Source of the DNA: Effrenium voratum
Lineage: Eukaryota > Sar > Dinophyceae > Suessiales > Symbiodiniaceae
Assembly (NCBI GenBank): GCA_963377175.1
Contig: CAUJNA010003782.1
Coordinates: 124,001 to 188,000, forward strand
DNA: 64,000 nucleotides
Reading direction: 5' to 3'
The notes below the pieces were generated by a model. The model was not told where the DNA came from. It did no database searches and worked only from the letters and a program-made list of their open reading frames with translations. A program made the translations under genes and the position numbers. How positions within the stretch are numbered: position 1 is the first letter of the stretch; every line of letters begins with the position of its first letter. Of the stretch, positions 15,001 through 62,728 are shown one piece after another.

Positions 15001-15302
15001 ACTGGATGCTTAGCTCCGATGCCTCTAATAACTTTGGGGTTTCCAAGGCGACCGGGGGCTCAGTTCTTCAGGCGCACCAATTTGCCGGGGGGGCTGCCCC
15101 ACTAAAGATGGTCCAAGCCCCAAGAATGGTCCAAGCCCCAAAAAAGGGTCCCCTTCTTTTCCAGGGTCACTGAACTGAGGGCTGGCGTTTCCTTTGCTCA
15201 TTTTTTGCATCCGCCAGGGATGCTGCGACTCGACGCTGGAAGGACGAGGAGAAGCTCATCGAGCACCTGAAGGCTTTTGCTGTTGGCTTGGAAACCCCGT
15301 AG
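19..15302 (+). CDS. Glycosyltransferase-like protein, 3' part of a 14+ exon gene
   Basis: Modelled exons: 19-135, 429-485, 1258-1325, 1875-1938, 2259-2365, 3673-3796, 4619-4704, 5559-5687, 6189-6276, 7160-7228, 8551-8655, 10220-10288, 14208-14245, 15218-15302 (TAG). They join in phase without a stop to about 401 codons. The gene begins upstream of the window. Early exons carry CNAFAYYRSTPAMRGF, then QK|ALSAFLGEEPLQKL, WSLLDPGVEFSS and EDMVVYHFFHGG. That order resembles the Nucleotid_trans (nucleotide-diphospho-sugar transferase) family: an N-[AF]-x-x-[FY]-R-x-T-P segment, a Q-[KR]-A-L segment, and a late V-V-x-H-F. The exons from 3673 onward (ETQTSFVPLQPWMTGWADKM; YQFMVDAGNLPINPELSSDA; KHAATECVENGACVRTDRQ) are coding-like and phase-compatible, but I recognise no family in them. 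They could belong to a second gene. Most donors are GC and all acceptors are AG|G. The ends of exons 4, 8, 9 and 12 are the least certain. Confidence 0.55.
178..278 (+). repeat. Family A inverted-repeat element
   Basis: Starts CTAGGTCCCCTAGTAGTG and ends CTCTACTGGAGGATGTAG, an imperfect terminal inverted repeat. The core carries the family hallmark CTACGAAAATAGACTACAG. It lies in the intron after the first transferase exon. Confidence 0.75.
2443..2530 (+). repeat. Family I element
   Basis: Shares CTGGTTTACCTGGT, GTTTAATCATCT and CCAGGGCCATCTA followed by CCCTAAAAG with the copy at 26627. Here the palindrome is interrupted. Confidence 0.6.
3332..3444 (+). repeat. Family A inverted-repeat element
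   Basis: Best-preserved copy: 5' CTAGGTCCCCCAGTAGTG, 3' CTACTGGAGGACCTAG. The core has CCCCTACTAAAATAGACAAC and GGTACCCTTATT. Confidence 0.85.
3839..3970 (+). repeat. Family B element, diverged copy
   Basis: 5' end GCTGTGGATGGACGAAATCC and CGCACCACTTGGAAACCAT match family B. The middle has a short tandem CTTAGGTGGTTT repeat. The 3' inverted repeat is not recognisable. Confidence 0.6.
4484..4560 (+). repeat. Family C element, partial
   Basis: GGTAACCCCAAAATGGAACC, ACTAAAACCTGCGGTCCA and terminal TTTTGACCCACACCC are family C landmarks. The 5' arm is missing and the GGTAACCCCAAAAT segment is doubled. Confidence 0.7.
6302..6406 (+). repeat. Family C inverted-repeat element
   Basis: GTGGGTGTGGTTGTCAAAG pairs imperfectly with TTTTGACCCATACCC. 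The flanks AAGTG and AAATG suggest a short target duplication. Confidence 0.75.
7023..7131 (+). repeat. Two-copy tandem duplication
   Basis: GGTCTACCCCTTATCTTCTC plus C-run and ACCCAG occurs twice, at 7024 and 7090. Confidence 0.8.
7262..7346 (-). repeat. Family C element, partial
   Basis: Carries AACCGCAGGTTTTGGTC and ends GAGCCACAGCCA, matching the reverse orientation of the GAGCCACA subtype. The left arm is truncated. Confidence 0.6.
7371..7480 (+). repeat. Two-copy diverged tandem duplication
   Basis: GTTAACAGGGAGTTGTGTGA...AATGCTCAAG is repeated with about 20 % change at 7430-7480. Confidence 0.7.
7654..7727 (+). repeat. Recent 36-bp tandem duplication
   Basis: CCTTTTGCTAGCAATGAAAA followed by GCGGCAAGCCGTGGTG occurs twice without a change, so the duplication is recent. 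Confidence 0.9.
10362..10535 (+). repeat. Family G hairpin element
   Basis: CTAAGGGCTTTTTGTACTAC and GTAATACAAAAACCCTCAGAG form arms of about 30 bp, with ACACCCTGGGA next to them on both sides. The interior contains CACTGGATACTGAACCCATT. Confidence 0.8.
11851..11944. repeat. Inverted repeat (family L)
   Basis: CCACTTCTGTGATACAA and TTGTATCACAGAAGTGG are perfect 17-bp inverted repeats around about 60 bp that contain AATAGTCTTTGA twice. Confidence 0.8.
12284..12392 (+). repeat. Family C inverted-repeat element
   Basis: TGGCTGTGGGTCAGAAAA at the left and TTTTGACCACACCC at the right. Interior GGTAACCCCAAAATGGAACC and AAACCTGCGGTCCAATTCCT. Confidence 0.8.
12670..12806 (+). repeat. Family B inverted-repeat element
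   Basis: 5' TACTGTGGGTGGACGAAATC and 3' GATCCATCCACAGTA are inverted copies. GGGTTTCTTAG stands before the 3' arm, as in the other copies. Confidence 0.75.
13681..13814 (+). repeat. Family B inverted-repeat element
   Basis: 5' CAGTGGATGGACGAAATC pairs with 3' GATTGCGTCCATCCACAGTA. The interior is diverged. Confidence 0.7.
15050..15185 (+). repeat. Short hairpin element with second copy at 57668-57745
   Basis: GGCTGCCCCACTAAA, CCCCAAAAAGGG and TTCCAGGGTCACTGAAC are shared with 57682-57745. CTCAGTTC at the left is inverted relative to GAACTGAG at the right. Confidence 0.6.
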
Positions 15303-15836
15303 TCTACTCTCGCCCAGGGCGCACTTTGCACTTTTTTCCTGGCTCTCCCTTTATTTTAGTGGTGGCCCAAAAAGTGACCACTGATTTTTTGGCTGGTCAC
15401 TGGCGAGTACTGGCGTTGGGTTGTTACTTGGTGGGTTGGTGCGAGAAGCATGTAGAAGCTCTTGTGACCATGTAAGATCAAGCAAGGGGGACTTCCCTAT
15501 TATGGAGCTTGCTGCAGAACAGGACAATTGTTTTTCTTGACATTGTTTGACGTTCTGCGCGTGTTGCTTGCACAGCTGAGCATGGAATGCAAGCATTGGC
15601 TCATAGCTTCCCACCTGTCTTTTTTGCAGTTTCCTCATTCCTTCGGCCACTCCCTAAAAAAAGATCTCGCAGTTTGGAGCTTCCCAACGCACCAAACAAA
15701 AACAGTCGCACGGTTTTGAGGTTTCCACGGGACGGCTGGAGCGGTCCCGACACCAAAAAAAACAAGAAACAAAAAAAGGCCGGTGCAGCACCTCGAGAAG
15801 ACATCGCCGGCCTGAAGCCCCCGGAACCCGCCGGCC
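15303..15836. other. Intergenic spacer between two tandem genes
   Basis: About 535 bp separate the TAG of the transferase-like gene from the ATG of the glycosidase gene. It holds the candidate acceptor at 15629 and A-rich runs. I see no TATA box or other promoter element. Confidence 0.5.
15602..15629 (+). promoter_or_regulatory. Candidate spliced-leader acceptor upstream of the glycosidase gene
   Basis: The pyrimidine tract cttcccacctgtcttttttg followed by CAG ends at 15629, between the stop of the upstream gene (15302) and the ATG at 15837. It is a strong-looking acceptor with no exon of the upstream gene left to serve. Inferred only. Confidence 0.3.
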
Positions 15837-54226
<38,390 letters not shown>

Positions 54227-55186
54227 AGCCAGCACGGCGCGTGAGAAGCCTCGGATCTCAGGATCTCACAAGGTCGCACCTCAACCGCCGCATGGGCGGT
54301 TGGAAGCCCGTGCAATGTGTAGAGGAAGTGGCACGAGCATGGCATGGGCCCGTGGCCTGAACTGGAACATGGATGTGTCGCTTGTTTGTGTCTTACTTTG
54401 CCGAACCTCGAGGGGGAGAAACATGACCTCTGGCAGGAGGCGGGCCGTGCTTGTGAAACACTGCTCAGGTTCTGCTGTGGGTAGGAGCAGTAGTTGCGAA
54501 AAGCGAGTTTTGGCTTCGGCTGCATCTTTCAACAATGGATGGGAAGGCACAGCCTGCTTGTTCATGCCTCTGGCACATTCTGAACGGGGGGCCTGGTTGG
54601 ACTCAGTCTGTTTGTAAGCTTATGTTGGCGGCAGGCCGCAGCCGGAGCGTGGCGAGCCGGACGATCCCGACTCAATTACATTTAAAGGAAGGTTCCGAAG
54701 CCCTTGGCAAATGGTCAGGCACGGAATGAGCACCGCGGTTTGCTTCTTTGACAAAGTCTGATCTTTCGAAAAGCCCCCATTTGTTTACTTGCGGAAAGGA
54801 ATGCTGATTAGCGACTGAGAGGTGCAAGCTTTCACGCAGAGTCATCAGCATGTTCTAAAGTGGGAGTCTTGGTGCGTGACATGACTCATCCCAAAACTTG
54901 TTGTAGAATGATCTTCATGTGCCAAGGGTTTTTTGTTCACCCAACTGAGCCGAGCGACTGCGCCGGCCCCTTCTCATGGGCTGTATCCCTTTGAGTGGCA
55001 GGCAAAACGAATTCGTAGCATTTCGTAGCTGTTGCGCTACCCGAGTGAAGCTATGATATACTCATGGTTGTTGTTGGGAAAAATAATGCACTTTTGCTTA
55101 TTGTGGTTTAGTGGTTGAAATCCAACCACTTAACTGCTAAAAAATATGTTTGTTGCTCCCTTCCAACGTCAACCAAGTACTCCCAG
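54227..55186. other. Spacer after the glycosidase gene
   Basis: Nothing firm. Contains a possible start region (ATG 54620 reading MLAAGRSRSVASRTIPTQLH) and a distant family E copy at 55085-55178. Confidence 0.3.
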
Positions 55187-57145
55187 GGGCTTCAGTGCCT
55201 TCCCAAGTGGCAGTTCGTGTCAAGACTTGGAAGGATACCGCTTATGAAGACGAGGGCTGGCTGCGAAGGCTTTTGGCCGCGCTGGCCTGTTCGCGTCTTC
55301 GTTCGGAAAAAGTGATCCGTGGATCGTCTGAGTTGTGCCATGTGTTTCCATGAACTTATGTTCACCGGATCATGATCCATGGTCCTTGTCTGCCATGGTA
55401 ACCGTAGTCCTTACATGATGAAGTTGGCTCAAACACTTGCTGGCGTCTGTATCTTCAGAGAAGAACCCATCTCAAAGCCCAAAACCCAAAGTACCTTGAA
55501 GGAAACCATCTCGGAGCTCTTCTTTTAAATATTCCTTTCTGCTTTCAAAGAAAGAAGGGGAAAGACAACAAACCCAAAAAAGAACAACACATCTTTCGTT
55601 CCAGCTTTCCTCCTTCAGAAGGGAGCGCGAAAGAACGCCGCGGCGAGGCGGCGGCGATGTCCTGGGACGCCTCCTTGGTCTTGGCGAACCTGGGCCGCCT
55701 GGAGCCCTGCCGGCAGGTGGAGGCCTGGGCATCCCGCGCCGCTGCGCGTGACGTGCCCGAGGCCCGGAAGCAGAGCTTCTCCGGAGATGTTTCGCGCTCG
55801 CGCCCGGGGGGAAGCCCGGGCTCTTTGGCCCAAAGTGGGCGGAAGGAATTTCTGGAAGCCGGAGGCCGGAGAGGAAGGTTGCAATCCCCATGTCCGGAGC
55901 CGATCTGAGAGACCCCTTGGTGGTTTGTTTTGGGGGTTCGCTGAGTAGACCCAGGGCTGGCCAACTGAGGTTTTGTTTCAGGCAGAGTGCGCTGAGTAGA
56001 CCTAGCGTCTCTCTTGCTTTAGGAAGTCATGAGCCGGTGACTCCAGGCTGTTGCCCGCTCTTTGCGTGCTCTTCTCTCCGCACATCTCCCCACTCTTCGC
56101 TTCGCTCATCTCCCCAGTCTTCAGTCTTTGCTTCGCTCTACCTCGTGAGCGGAAGCTGCACGTCGGCCTTGCACGGCCGCTAGCTTTGGTTTGCCTCGCA
56201 GGGCCTCAAGGCCGAGCTGCAAACATGAAGTGCGTTTTATGCATAGAGGGCCCAACTTAAATCGCACAAGGCCTGACCTTTTGGATGCTTCTTGCTGGCT
56301 TGTAGCGAGGCGTGGCGGTGCAAGTTCGGGCTTTCGGAGCCAAGTATGCACCACCAGGGTGGGTGACAAGTCTCCCTCATTTTGGCAGTGGCGCACGTCT
56401 TGCGTGGCCGCGCACTTGGGCTGACAATGGCTGGCATTGATTGTGACCAAGTCTGTGCCAATAAAGCTGCACTCGTGAGAGGATGGAAGGCACACCTGTA
56501 CAGGTTAGGAAGGTGGGTGGAGACATAGGTACATAAATAGTGGCAGACAGGGAGGGAGGGATGTAGACATTGATGCAGCTGCACTTGCAAATTTGCAGTG
56601 CAAGTATTTTCTAGACCATGTTGAGCCAAGGGACATCATGAGCGGCTTCTTGCCACCTGTGCGGACCTTCAAATCCCTGGGTGCTGAACCAGCATGGACA
56701 CCAGGCCCAGCTTCAGCTCTGATGGAGCCCGCGACACGCCATTGGCTGTTTATTGCACGGAAAATCACGGAAATGTGTGAAAGAATGGAGGCTGCAGCCC
56801 AGGGACCTTTTTTTTTTTTTTGGGTGGGGCCAGAAACATGTGCGCAATGCGGCCGTCACCGGCTGTAGTCGGCGCCAGGCGTTGCATGATGCCATGGCCA
56901 TAGTGGCCATCCACGGCGCTGATCTCACCAACATGTCCGGGGCTAAGTCCACTTGACTGCTATTGGGTTGGATCTTTAAGCTTTAACTTTTTGGGAAGTC
57001 AAGTTGGGTTTTCCACCAAACCCACAAAAAGTCAAGGGGTTTTCCACGAAGCCCACAAAAAGTGATTCACTTTTTGCAGGGGTTCAACAGCAACCAAGTC
57101 TACCAGATGTTGTCGACCTGGCTGAGCTTCCGAAGCAAGCTATAG
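55187..57145 (+). CDS. Unrecognised multi-exon gene, C-terminal part
   Basis: Candidate exons: 55187-55311 (SQVAVRVKTWKDTAYEDEGW), 55619 to about 55790 (AMSWDASLVLANLGRLEPCR), 56599 to about 56800 (HVEPRDIMSGFLPPVRTFKS and HWLFIARKITEMCERMEAAA), 56834-56954 (LHDAMAIVAIHGADLTNMSG) and 57099-57145 (YQMLSTWLSFRSKL, then TAG). Residue composition is protein-like and the last two exons join in frame (T+TC gives Phe) across a 144-nt GA-AG intron that is itself a repeat element. I do not recognise a family. The 5' end is not resolved; an ATG at 54620 followed by a coding-like stretch is one possible start. The exon at 55619 could instead carry the start codon at 55657. Confidence 0.5.
56955..57098 (+). 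repeat. Family D element coinciding with a GA-AG intron
   Basis: Begins CTT|GACTGCTATTGGGTTGGA and ends GTTCAACAGCAACCAAG; CTTGACTGCTATTG and CAACAGCAACCAAG are inverted. Removing exactly this segment joins two coding-like exons in frame. A 40-bp internal unit (GGTTTTCCAC to CACAAAAAGT) is doubled. Confidence 0.75.
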
Positions 57146-57530
57146 CTCCAGCCGACTTTCAACCGAGGCGCATCAATTCTTGGCGGTTCCCAGCTCTCCT
57201 TAGGTTCACCGGGTTTTAGGGTTTGGTGGGGGTTTCCATTTAGCCCACTAGTTTCACTTGTAGCAGGGGATCAGTTTGGACAGCCCGGAATTGAATTTGT
57301 CAACTGAGGTGTGGGAACCAGCTTCTGAACGAGGTTCTTTTTAGGCAAACATATTCGCCCCAATCCACTCCCCACAAAAAACAATGGAGTTGAAACCATG
57401 GTTCGTTGGCATTTTTAGGGAAAACAAAGCATTCGACATGGATTTCGTCCAAGGCAGTGAATGCAACTTGCCCGGCAGTTTTTTGTAGCACGCGGAAGCC
57501 GTGTGCCGTTTTACTGGCATGACATGCAGA

Positions 57531-57636
57531 TGGCCGTGGCTCCAAAAAACCGGTACCAAAATGGAACCCTGGTAAGTGGAAACATGGACCAAAACCTGCG
57601 GTTTGCCCCTCCTGTCTAATTTTGAGCCACACCCAA
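57531..57636 (+). repeat. Family C inverted-repeat element (CTCA subtype)
   Basis: TGGCCGTGGCTCCAAAAAAC to TTTTGAGCCACACCCA. The interior has CCAAAATGGAACCCTGGTAA and AAACCTGCGG. Confidence 0.8.
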
Positions 57637-57889
57637 CTCGGTTGTTGAGTGGCACCAATTATTCGACCCTCTTTTTTTTGAGGCTGCCCCACTAAAAATT
57701 GTCTTCCCCAAAAAGGGTTCCCTTTTTTCCAGGGTCACTGAACAACTGAGACAATGACGGGAGTTTTTGTGTGGCTTGCTGGGTCTCAGTCCCGTTTGCA
57801 CAAAAAGGCTAGGTTTTGGCTTCCGGTTGGAATCGCCTGGCAGAAACGCCCTAGGCATCCCCCCAAAACTCCGCCCGGGGCCCCAAGAA

Positions 57890-60800
57890 CCTTCGGTCAG
57901 GATCTTCCTGCCAGCAAAAGCAGCGGTGCTGGAAGTGGCCCTGGAGTGCGAGCTGGAGGGCGGCAGTGTGGGGCCTCTCAGTGCGAAGCCAACCTCCACA
58001 CGCTTGATGAGGTGTTCCAGTAGTGCCCTTTCTCATTTTTTTACGCTGGGAGGGTTTCCTTATTAAAATAGACTACAGCAAAAGGGTGCCCTTATTCTAA
58101 CCTCTCTACTGGAGGACCTAGTTGAATTACGTACTTGTTTTTATATGTTCCCCTGTTGGTTTTAAAGGGAATCTATCACTGCTGGACAGATTTCTTATGT
58201 TTTCCAGGGGGGCTCAAGCAAATGGAAGATTAGGACGCCACAAAGCCATGAGGATTCTGTAGACTTAGAATACTTGTTTAGCCATTTTACCAGTGACTCA
58301 AAGGGAAGCAAACAAGCACACATACAAACAATAACTCTTATCATGATGATTTATCCTGGCTTTTCTCTACTGAGTTTTTATGCGTGATAGGGTTTAACTA
58401 CGGATCTCAGTGACTCGCTGCCATGCGGGATGGCAGAGAATCTGCTCAATTCACAGATCCTTTCAGTCACTGAATCAAGCCATGATGGAGGTTGTGCTTG
58501 AATCACTTGCTTCAAGTTGATATTTGTTTGCGTATTTGGAGTGGCCTCCAAATAGTTGATGCCTTTCAGGGTCATCCTTTGACAGATCCCAAGCACTTCA
58601 CATCTAGTGTTTTGTTGTGCCATGATCAGTTCTCGTTTTTTTTTTTTGCCTACTCTCTTGGTAGAGACCCTTGCGAAGAGAAGGACTGTTTGCCTATCTA
58701 CCAATCGCTGGCCCAGAAAAAAAGGAATTGCGGATTTCAAGCTGAAGCGTTTCATACACACATTGTTTCGCACCACCGGCGAGAAGGAGCGTGCGTGCCA
58801 ATGCAGACGGATTGGTGCGATATCAGCAAAGCGGCTGGTTTCCGTAGTTCATGTTGACCCCATATTCCTCAAACCCAGTTTATTAAATTGATTTTTTTGG
58901 GGGGGTGTTCCCCGAAGTGCTTGGGAATGTTCACTCCGGTTGCCGCATTTCCCCGAAGCATCTTGGAGCAGCTCTGCGCGGGCTCCGGGCCAGCCCAAAG
59001 AAACGCCTCTTCTGCCGGCCATCGAGGTGGACTCCCCGTTCTGGCGAGGACCAGGCGGGTTTCGGGTTTGCCAGAGTTTGGGATTCTTAATGTGGCTGTG
59101 GGTCAAACTTAAACAGCCAGGGGACGGGGGACGGCAGATTTTAGTTCATATGTCCATATACCAGGGTTGAATTTTGGGTACCTATCTTTGACCCGCAGCC
59201 ATGCGTTTTCTTTCCGGGATGTCCTTCCTTTTCCCTGGCCAGGTGCGAGAATAAACTTTTTGAGGGTCTGCAATGGTTGGAGTCCCGATTTCCCATCTGG
59301 CTTGGGCCGTGGCAGCGGCTGCCGGCTCGTGCCAGCAAGACGCCTGGGTGGTGCTTCTGAGGGGAAAAGCGGCCTAAGATCGAAATTGTGCAATGGGTTT
59401 CCATATTTGCCTTCAATGCGGCTTTTGGGCAACGCTTCTGGCTCCACTTCAACCTTCATTGGGGAATTACCAGATAAATAGAATCGCAACTGTGTATGGT
59501 CCCTGAGGATAGCGCAAGGAAAATTATTCCGGCTCCTTTTGCCAATCGGGTTCCTCCTTGTACAAGTATTACAAGTATGGCGAATCCGTGTTGCGCACAA
59601 CACATGTGGTCCCTTCCAGTGAACGCCATCCTAGGATCACAGCCCCAGAAAAACACAAATCACATTGGCTCGATGGACGGAAGGGCTTGTGGTGGCCAAA
59701 GCCCAAGGCAGAAACAGTCAACTGGCTCACATGTAGCTAGGGAACCCCAAGTCAGGGTTGGAATTGTCGTTCTCCGCACTGCGTGTGATGCCCTTGCGCA
59801 CGTGTCGCCTTTATTTGGCCACCTTTTACTGAAAGCGAAGACGAGTGTCACCTCGGTTTGGCGGGCACAACGGCCCCGCGTTTGGCGCTTCAGCCGTTGA
59901 GCCTCAGAGCTTGAAGCATTTTGGACAGCCGTTGCTTTCCAAATCCAACATGTCGAAGCTCCTTGCGTTGGCTGCCTTCATCGGCGTCCAGTGCATCCGC
60001 GTTGACGAGGAGGAAGGCTGCACTTTTGGAATGGGCAAATGCTGCACAACCAAGTGCGATGGGACACATCGCTGGGCTGGGATAGACTTGCAATACGAGA
60101 AGCTTGGCTGCACACCCAACCTCGTTTGACGCACGCGTTGTCCAAGTCGGTTCAGGGGGGAAAAATCACGAAAGCTAGCTTTAGCTAGCTGAAGTTTCAA
60201 TTATTTGAGCCGAAAAGATTGAAAACAACAGTGTAGCTATAGTTTATGAAGACCCGTGTGTCAGTATGCATTTAACAACTGTGCGCAAGCACCAATGTGT
60301 AAGTGTGTAGGTGAGGGAATGAACATGTGCAAGCGACCGTACACAGCACAGTGGCCTTGTCATCCCCAGATCCTGTACACTGGTTTACGCAAGATAACAT
60401 TTATTCTTACTAAAGCTGGTGCATTTGCTCATTTGCCTTTACCTTTGGCAGCCTTACTCAAGATTGCGAGTGACAGAGAGAGATAGGGACAGAAACAAAC
60501 TAGATAGATTCAGATTCGCTGCCGGTAACGTGTGCAAACGGGTCTCCCAATTGCAATGTGCCTTGACTGCTGTTGGGTTGGATCTTTAGACTTTAACTTT
60601 TTGGGAAATCAAGGGATTTTCCACTAAACCCCCAAAAAGTTGTCAACTTTTTGCGGGGGGTCAACAGCAACCAAGGTGCAGCCCCCAAAACTTGGACGGC
60701 CCTCTTTGGAGAGTCCCAAACGGCGGCTTTTTCCTTCAGGAATTGCGTGGTGGTCGAGGGCGCATGGATCGTGGACGATAACGTCGTGAAGCCTCAGATG

Positions 60801-61778
60801 ACGGTGTTAAGTGGTGTTTCTCTGCCACAGGGCGACTATGTTTGCCAGGACAAGCTGAGTATGCCACGCTCAGGGTTTTGTTGTATTACACCCAGGGATT
60901 ACACCCTTGGGAAATGACCCAGAATGGTTCAAAATAACACGGTTTTATACGGAGATGTGCCTAAATGGGGTCAATACCCAGTGAGTGTATTCCCAGGGTG
61001 TAATACAAAAACCCTTAGAGCCACCCTGACTTCTTCGTTTTTTGGTTTGGGCAGTAGCTGTGGCAAGGCAGGATTTGGCAGTTTTCAGTTTGGGCAGTAG
61101 CTGTGGTAAGGCATTAAGTGTAATTAAGGATTTGTCACACGCGGTGCCTTGACGACTGCCCATAGACTTGTTTGTATTGCCATCAAATCCCGGCAATTTA
61201 GTGCAGCCTTGAGAGTCGTTGTCTCCGAGACTTCGTTTTCCCAAAGCACGCAGGAGCCTGTTCGCTATGCGCGTATTAAGTCGGTACAGTATGCGTGAAG
61301 TGCATTTATAGGCCAAGACCTGGGTGTTCCCTGCAGATGTTTGAGTCAATTCCAACCCCAATTCGGGGAATAATATTGTAACTATTTCTTGAAACTTGGC
61401 ACCGCCAAGCTGATCCTTTGCCGTGTATCTCCAGAGCACACATGTCCAGGCTGATGCAGTGCACGGCAACTCCGTTTGTTTTGTGTTCTGCTAGGCGCGC
61501 CTTTGCGCCATTGCGCCACGCCTTTGGAGCCCTCAAGTTTTCTAACCGATCCGTCGGTTCACGAAGGTAGGTCGTTGTAGGTCGTGACAGGGTGCAACCA
61601 CAAAGGCTCCCTTGCCTGTCAAGTACGCACTAGCAACCAGCAAAATGCGTTCACGAAGGAGACCTGCGACATCGTGCGCAGCGGCAAGGGCAGGGCCAGG
61701 CAGGCGAAGGTGTACCGATCCGGCGGCGACAACTCTGAGCCTCCCGTTTGTGGCTTCAACGGTATCAGCTGGCGTTGA
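57890..61778 (+). CDS. Unrecognised multi-exon gene
   Basis: Candidate exons: about 57893-58012 (KAAVLEVALECELEGGSVGP), about 58985-59085 (PKETPLLPAIEVDSPFWRGP), 60514-60564 (VTCANGSPNCNVP), 60676 to about 60856 (TWTALFGESQTAAFSFRNCV and VEGAWIVDDNVVKPQMTVLS), and a terminal piece 61659-61778 (ETCDIVRSGKGRARQAKVYR and NSEPPVCGFNGISWR, TGA). Exons 60514-60564 and 60676 on join in frame (T+GT gives Cys) across a 111-nt repeat-element intron. Grouping these into one gene is inferred from strand and spacing only. The recurrent Cys residues hint at an extracellular product. No family recognised. Confidence 0.35.
58015..58121 (+). repeat. Family A inverted-repeat element
   Basis: Core ATTAAAATAGACTACAG and 3' end CTCTACTGGAGGACCTAG match the family. 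The 5' end begins within the inverted repeat at CCAGTAGTG. Confidence 0.8.
59093..59203 (-). repeat. Family C inverted-repeat element
   Basis: TGGCTGTGGGTCAAACTTAA to CTTTGACCCGCAGCCA. It starts directly after a candidate exon (58985-59085). Confidence 0.75.
59950..60129 (+). CDS. Small secreted cysteine-rich peptide, single exon
   Basis: ATG to TGA frame of 59 residues. The N-terminus (MSKLLALAAFIGVQCIRV) is a short signal peptide, followed by an acidic DEEE stretch that could be a propeptide junction. Cys residues fall at 15, 24, 31, 32, 36 and 54, giving a spacing of CC-x3-C in the middle, so a compact disulfide-bonded peptide is likely. A CAG at about 59909-59911 could serve as a spliced-leader acceptor. 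It lies between exons of a larger same-strand gene and has no intron of its own. No family is recognised and no activity is claimed. Confidence 0.6.
   Translation: MSKLLALAAFIGVQCIRVDEEEGCTFGMGKCCTTKCDGTHRWAGIDLQYEKLGCTPNLV
60565..60675 (+). repeat. Family D element coinciding with a GA-AG intron
   Basis: Same ends as the copy at 56955. Removing it joins CNVP to AAPKTWTALF with a Cys codon formed across the junction. GTGC stands immediately outside both ends of the CTTG...CAAG element. Confidence 0.75.
60870..61020 (-). repeat. Family G hairpin element
   Basis: CTCAGGGTTTTGTTGTATTA to TAATACAAAAACCCTTAGAG. The interior is the reverse complement of the copy at 10362-10535. It starts directly after a candidate exon and provides GT at its left and AG at its right edge. 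Confidence 0.8.
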
Positions 61779-62104
61779 GCGCTTGCCTGCCGGTGCTGAC
61801 ATTTGAGCACTAGCGATCCGCCCGTGATGCTACTGCGCTGTATTTTGGCATGTGAATTTGACCCAGGCTCAGTTGGAGCAAACGCGTGCAGAGAGGAAAT
61901 GACCTGGCCAATTCTTGATGCCGTGCCTGGCTGACAAGTGTTTCTGGCGTGGAAACCGCAATAATTTGTCCCTGAATTCAATGGCCTACCCTGATCTCTG
62001 CTGTGAAGAAACCATCCTAGGGCAGGCGCAGGGCATTACCGAAGCTACTCCTTCATTCTTCTAGGTGGGTTTAGACTGGGGCCCAAGACCGACCTGACAG
62101 CCTT

Positions 62105-62219
62105 GACAGCTATTGGGTTGGATCTTGAGACTTTAACTTTTTGAGAAATCAAGTTGGGTTTTCCACTAAGCCCCCCAAAAAGTTGTCAACTTTTTGCAGG
62201 GGGGTCAACGGCAACCAAG
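62105..62219 (+). repeat. Family D element
   Basis: GACAGCTATTGGGTTGGATC to GGTCAACGGCAACCAAG, same orientation as its neighbours. The flanking sequence could be exonic but is not decisive. Confidence 0.75.
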
Positions 62220-62304
62220 ATAGGTGATGACAACTCTTGAATGCTAGATCAGACAATGAGCCCAGCCCGGCTATTGGGATAGAGCCCGCGGGTGTTTGCG
62301 GCAG

Positions 62305-62411
62305 GCACGCTGATGAACGGCTCCGTGCTGGCGCGTGCACGCAAAATCTGGCGGGAGCAGCAGCGGCAGCAGCAGGGGCCCCGATGTGATTTCGAATATT
62401 CCTGGTGCTGA
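62305..62411 (+). CDS. Candidate terminal exon
   Basis: The segment after GCGGCAG|G reads GTLMNGSVLARARKIWREQQ, then a Gln-rich run, and stops at TGA 62409-62411. It is coding-like and lies 85 nt after a family D element. It is too short to assign a function. Confidence 0.3.
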
Positions 62412-62728
62412 ATTCCCGAAGAATTGCCACCTCCTTCCTCGAGCAATGCCTGGTTTTCTTGGCTCCTTTTTCGAGCCACCTAGACCAGTCCGGGATGTTC
62501 AAGGGTGAGTTAGCAGTAGTATGGTATCATGTGTTCATAGTTTTGGCATTGGTAAGTAGGTTAGGGTGACAGTAGACATTGGTCTGGTTGTTGCGAGTCA
62601 TCTACTGTCATCAAACGATACGTTTGGGGTGGCTCAAATTTAGGTCAAATACTTTGCCCTTTCCTTCCTATCAGAGGCTTGCTAGCTGCCCATGATCCAA
62701 GCGCAACAAAAACCCTGATCGACAGAAG

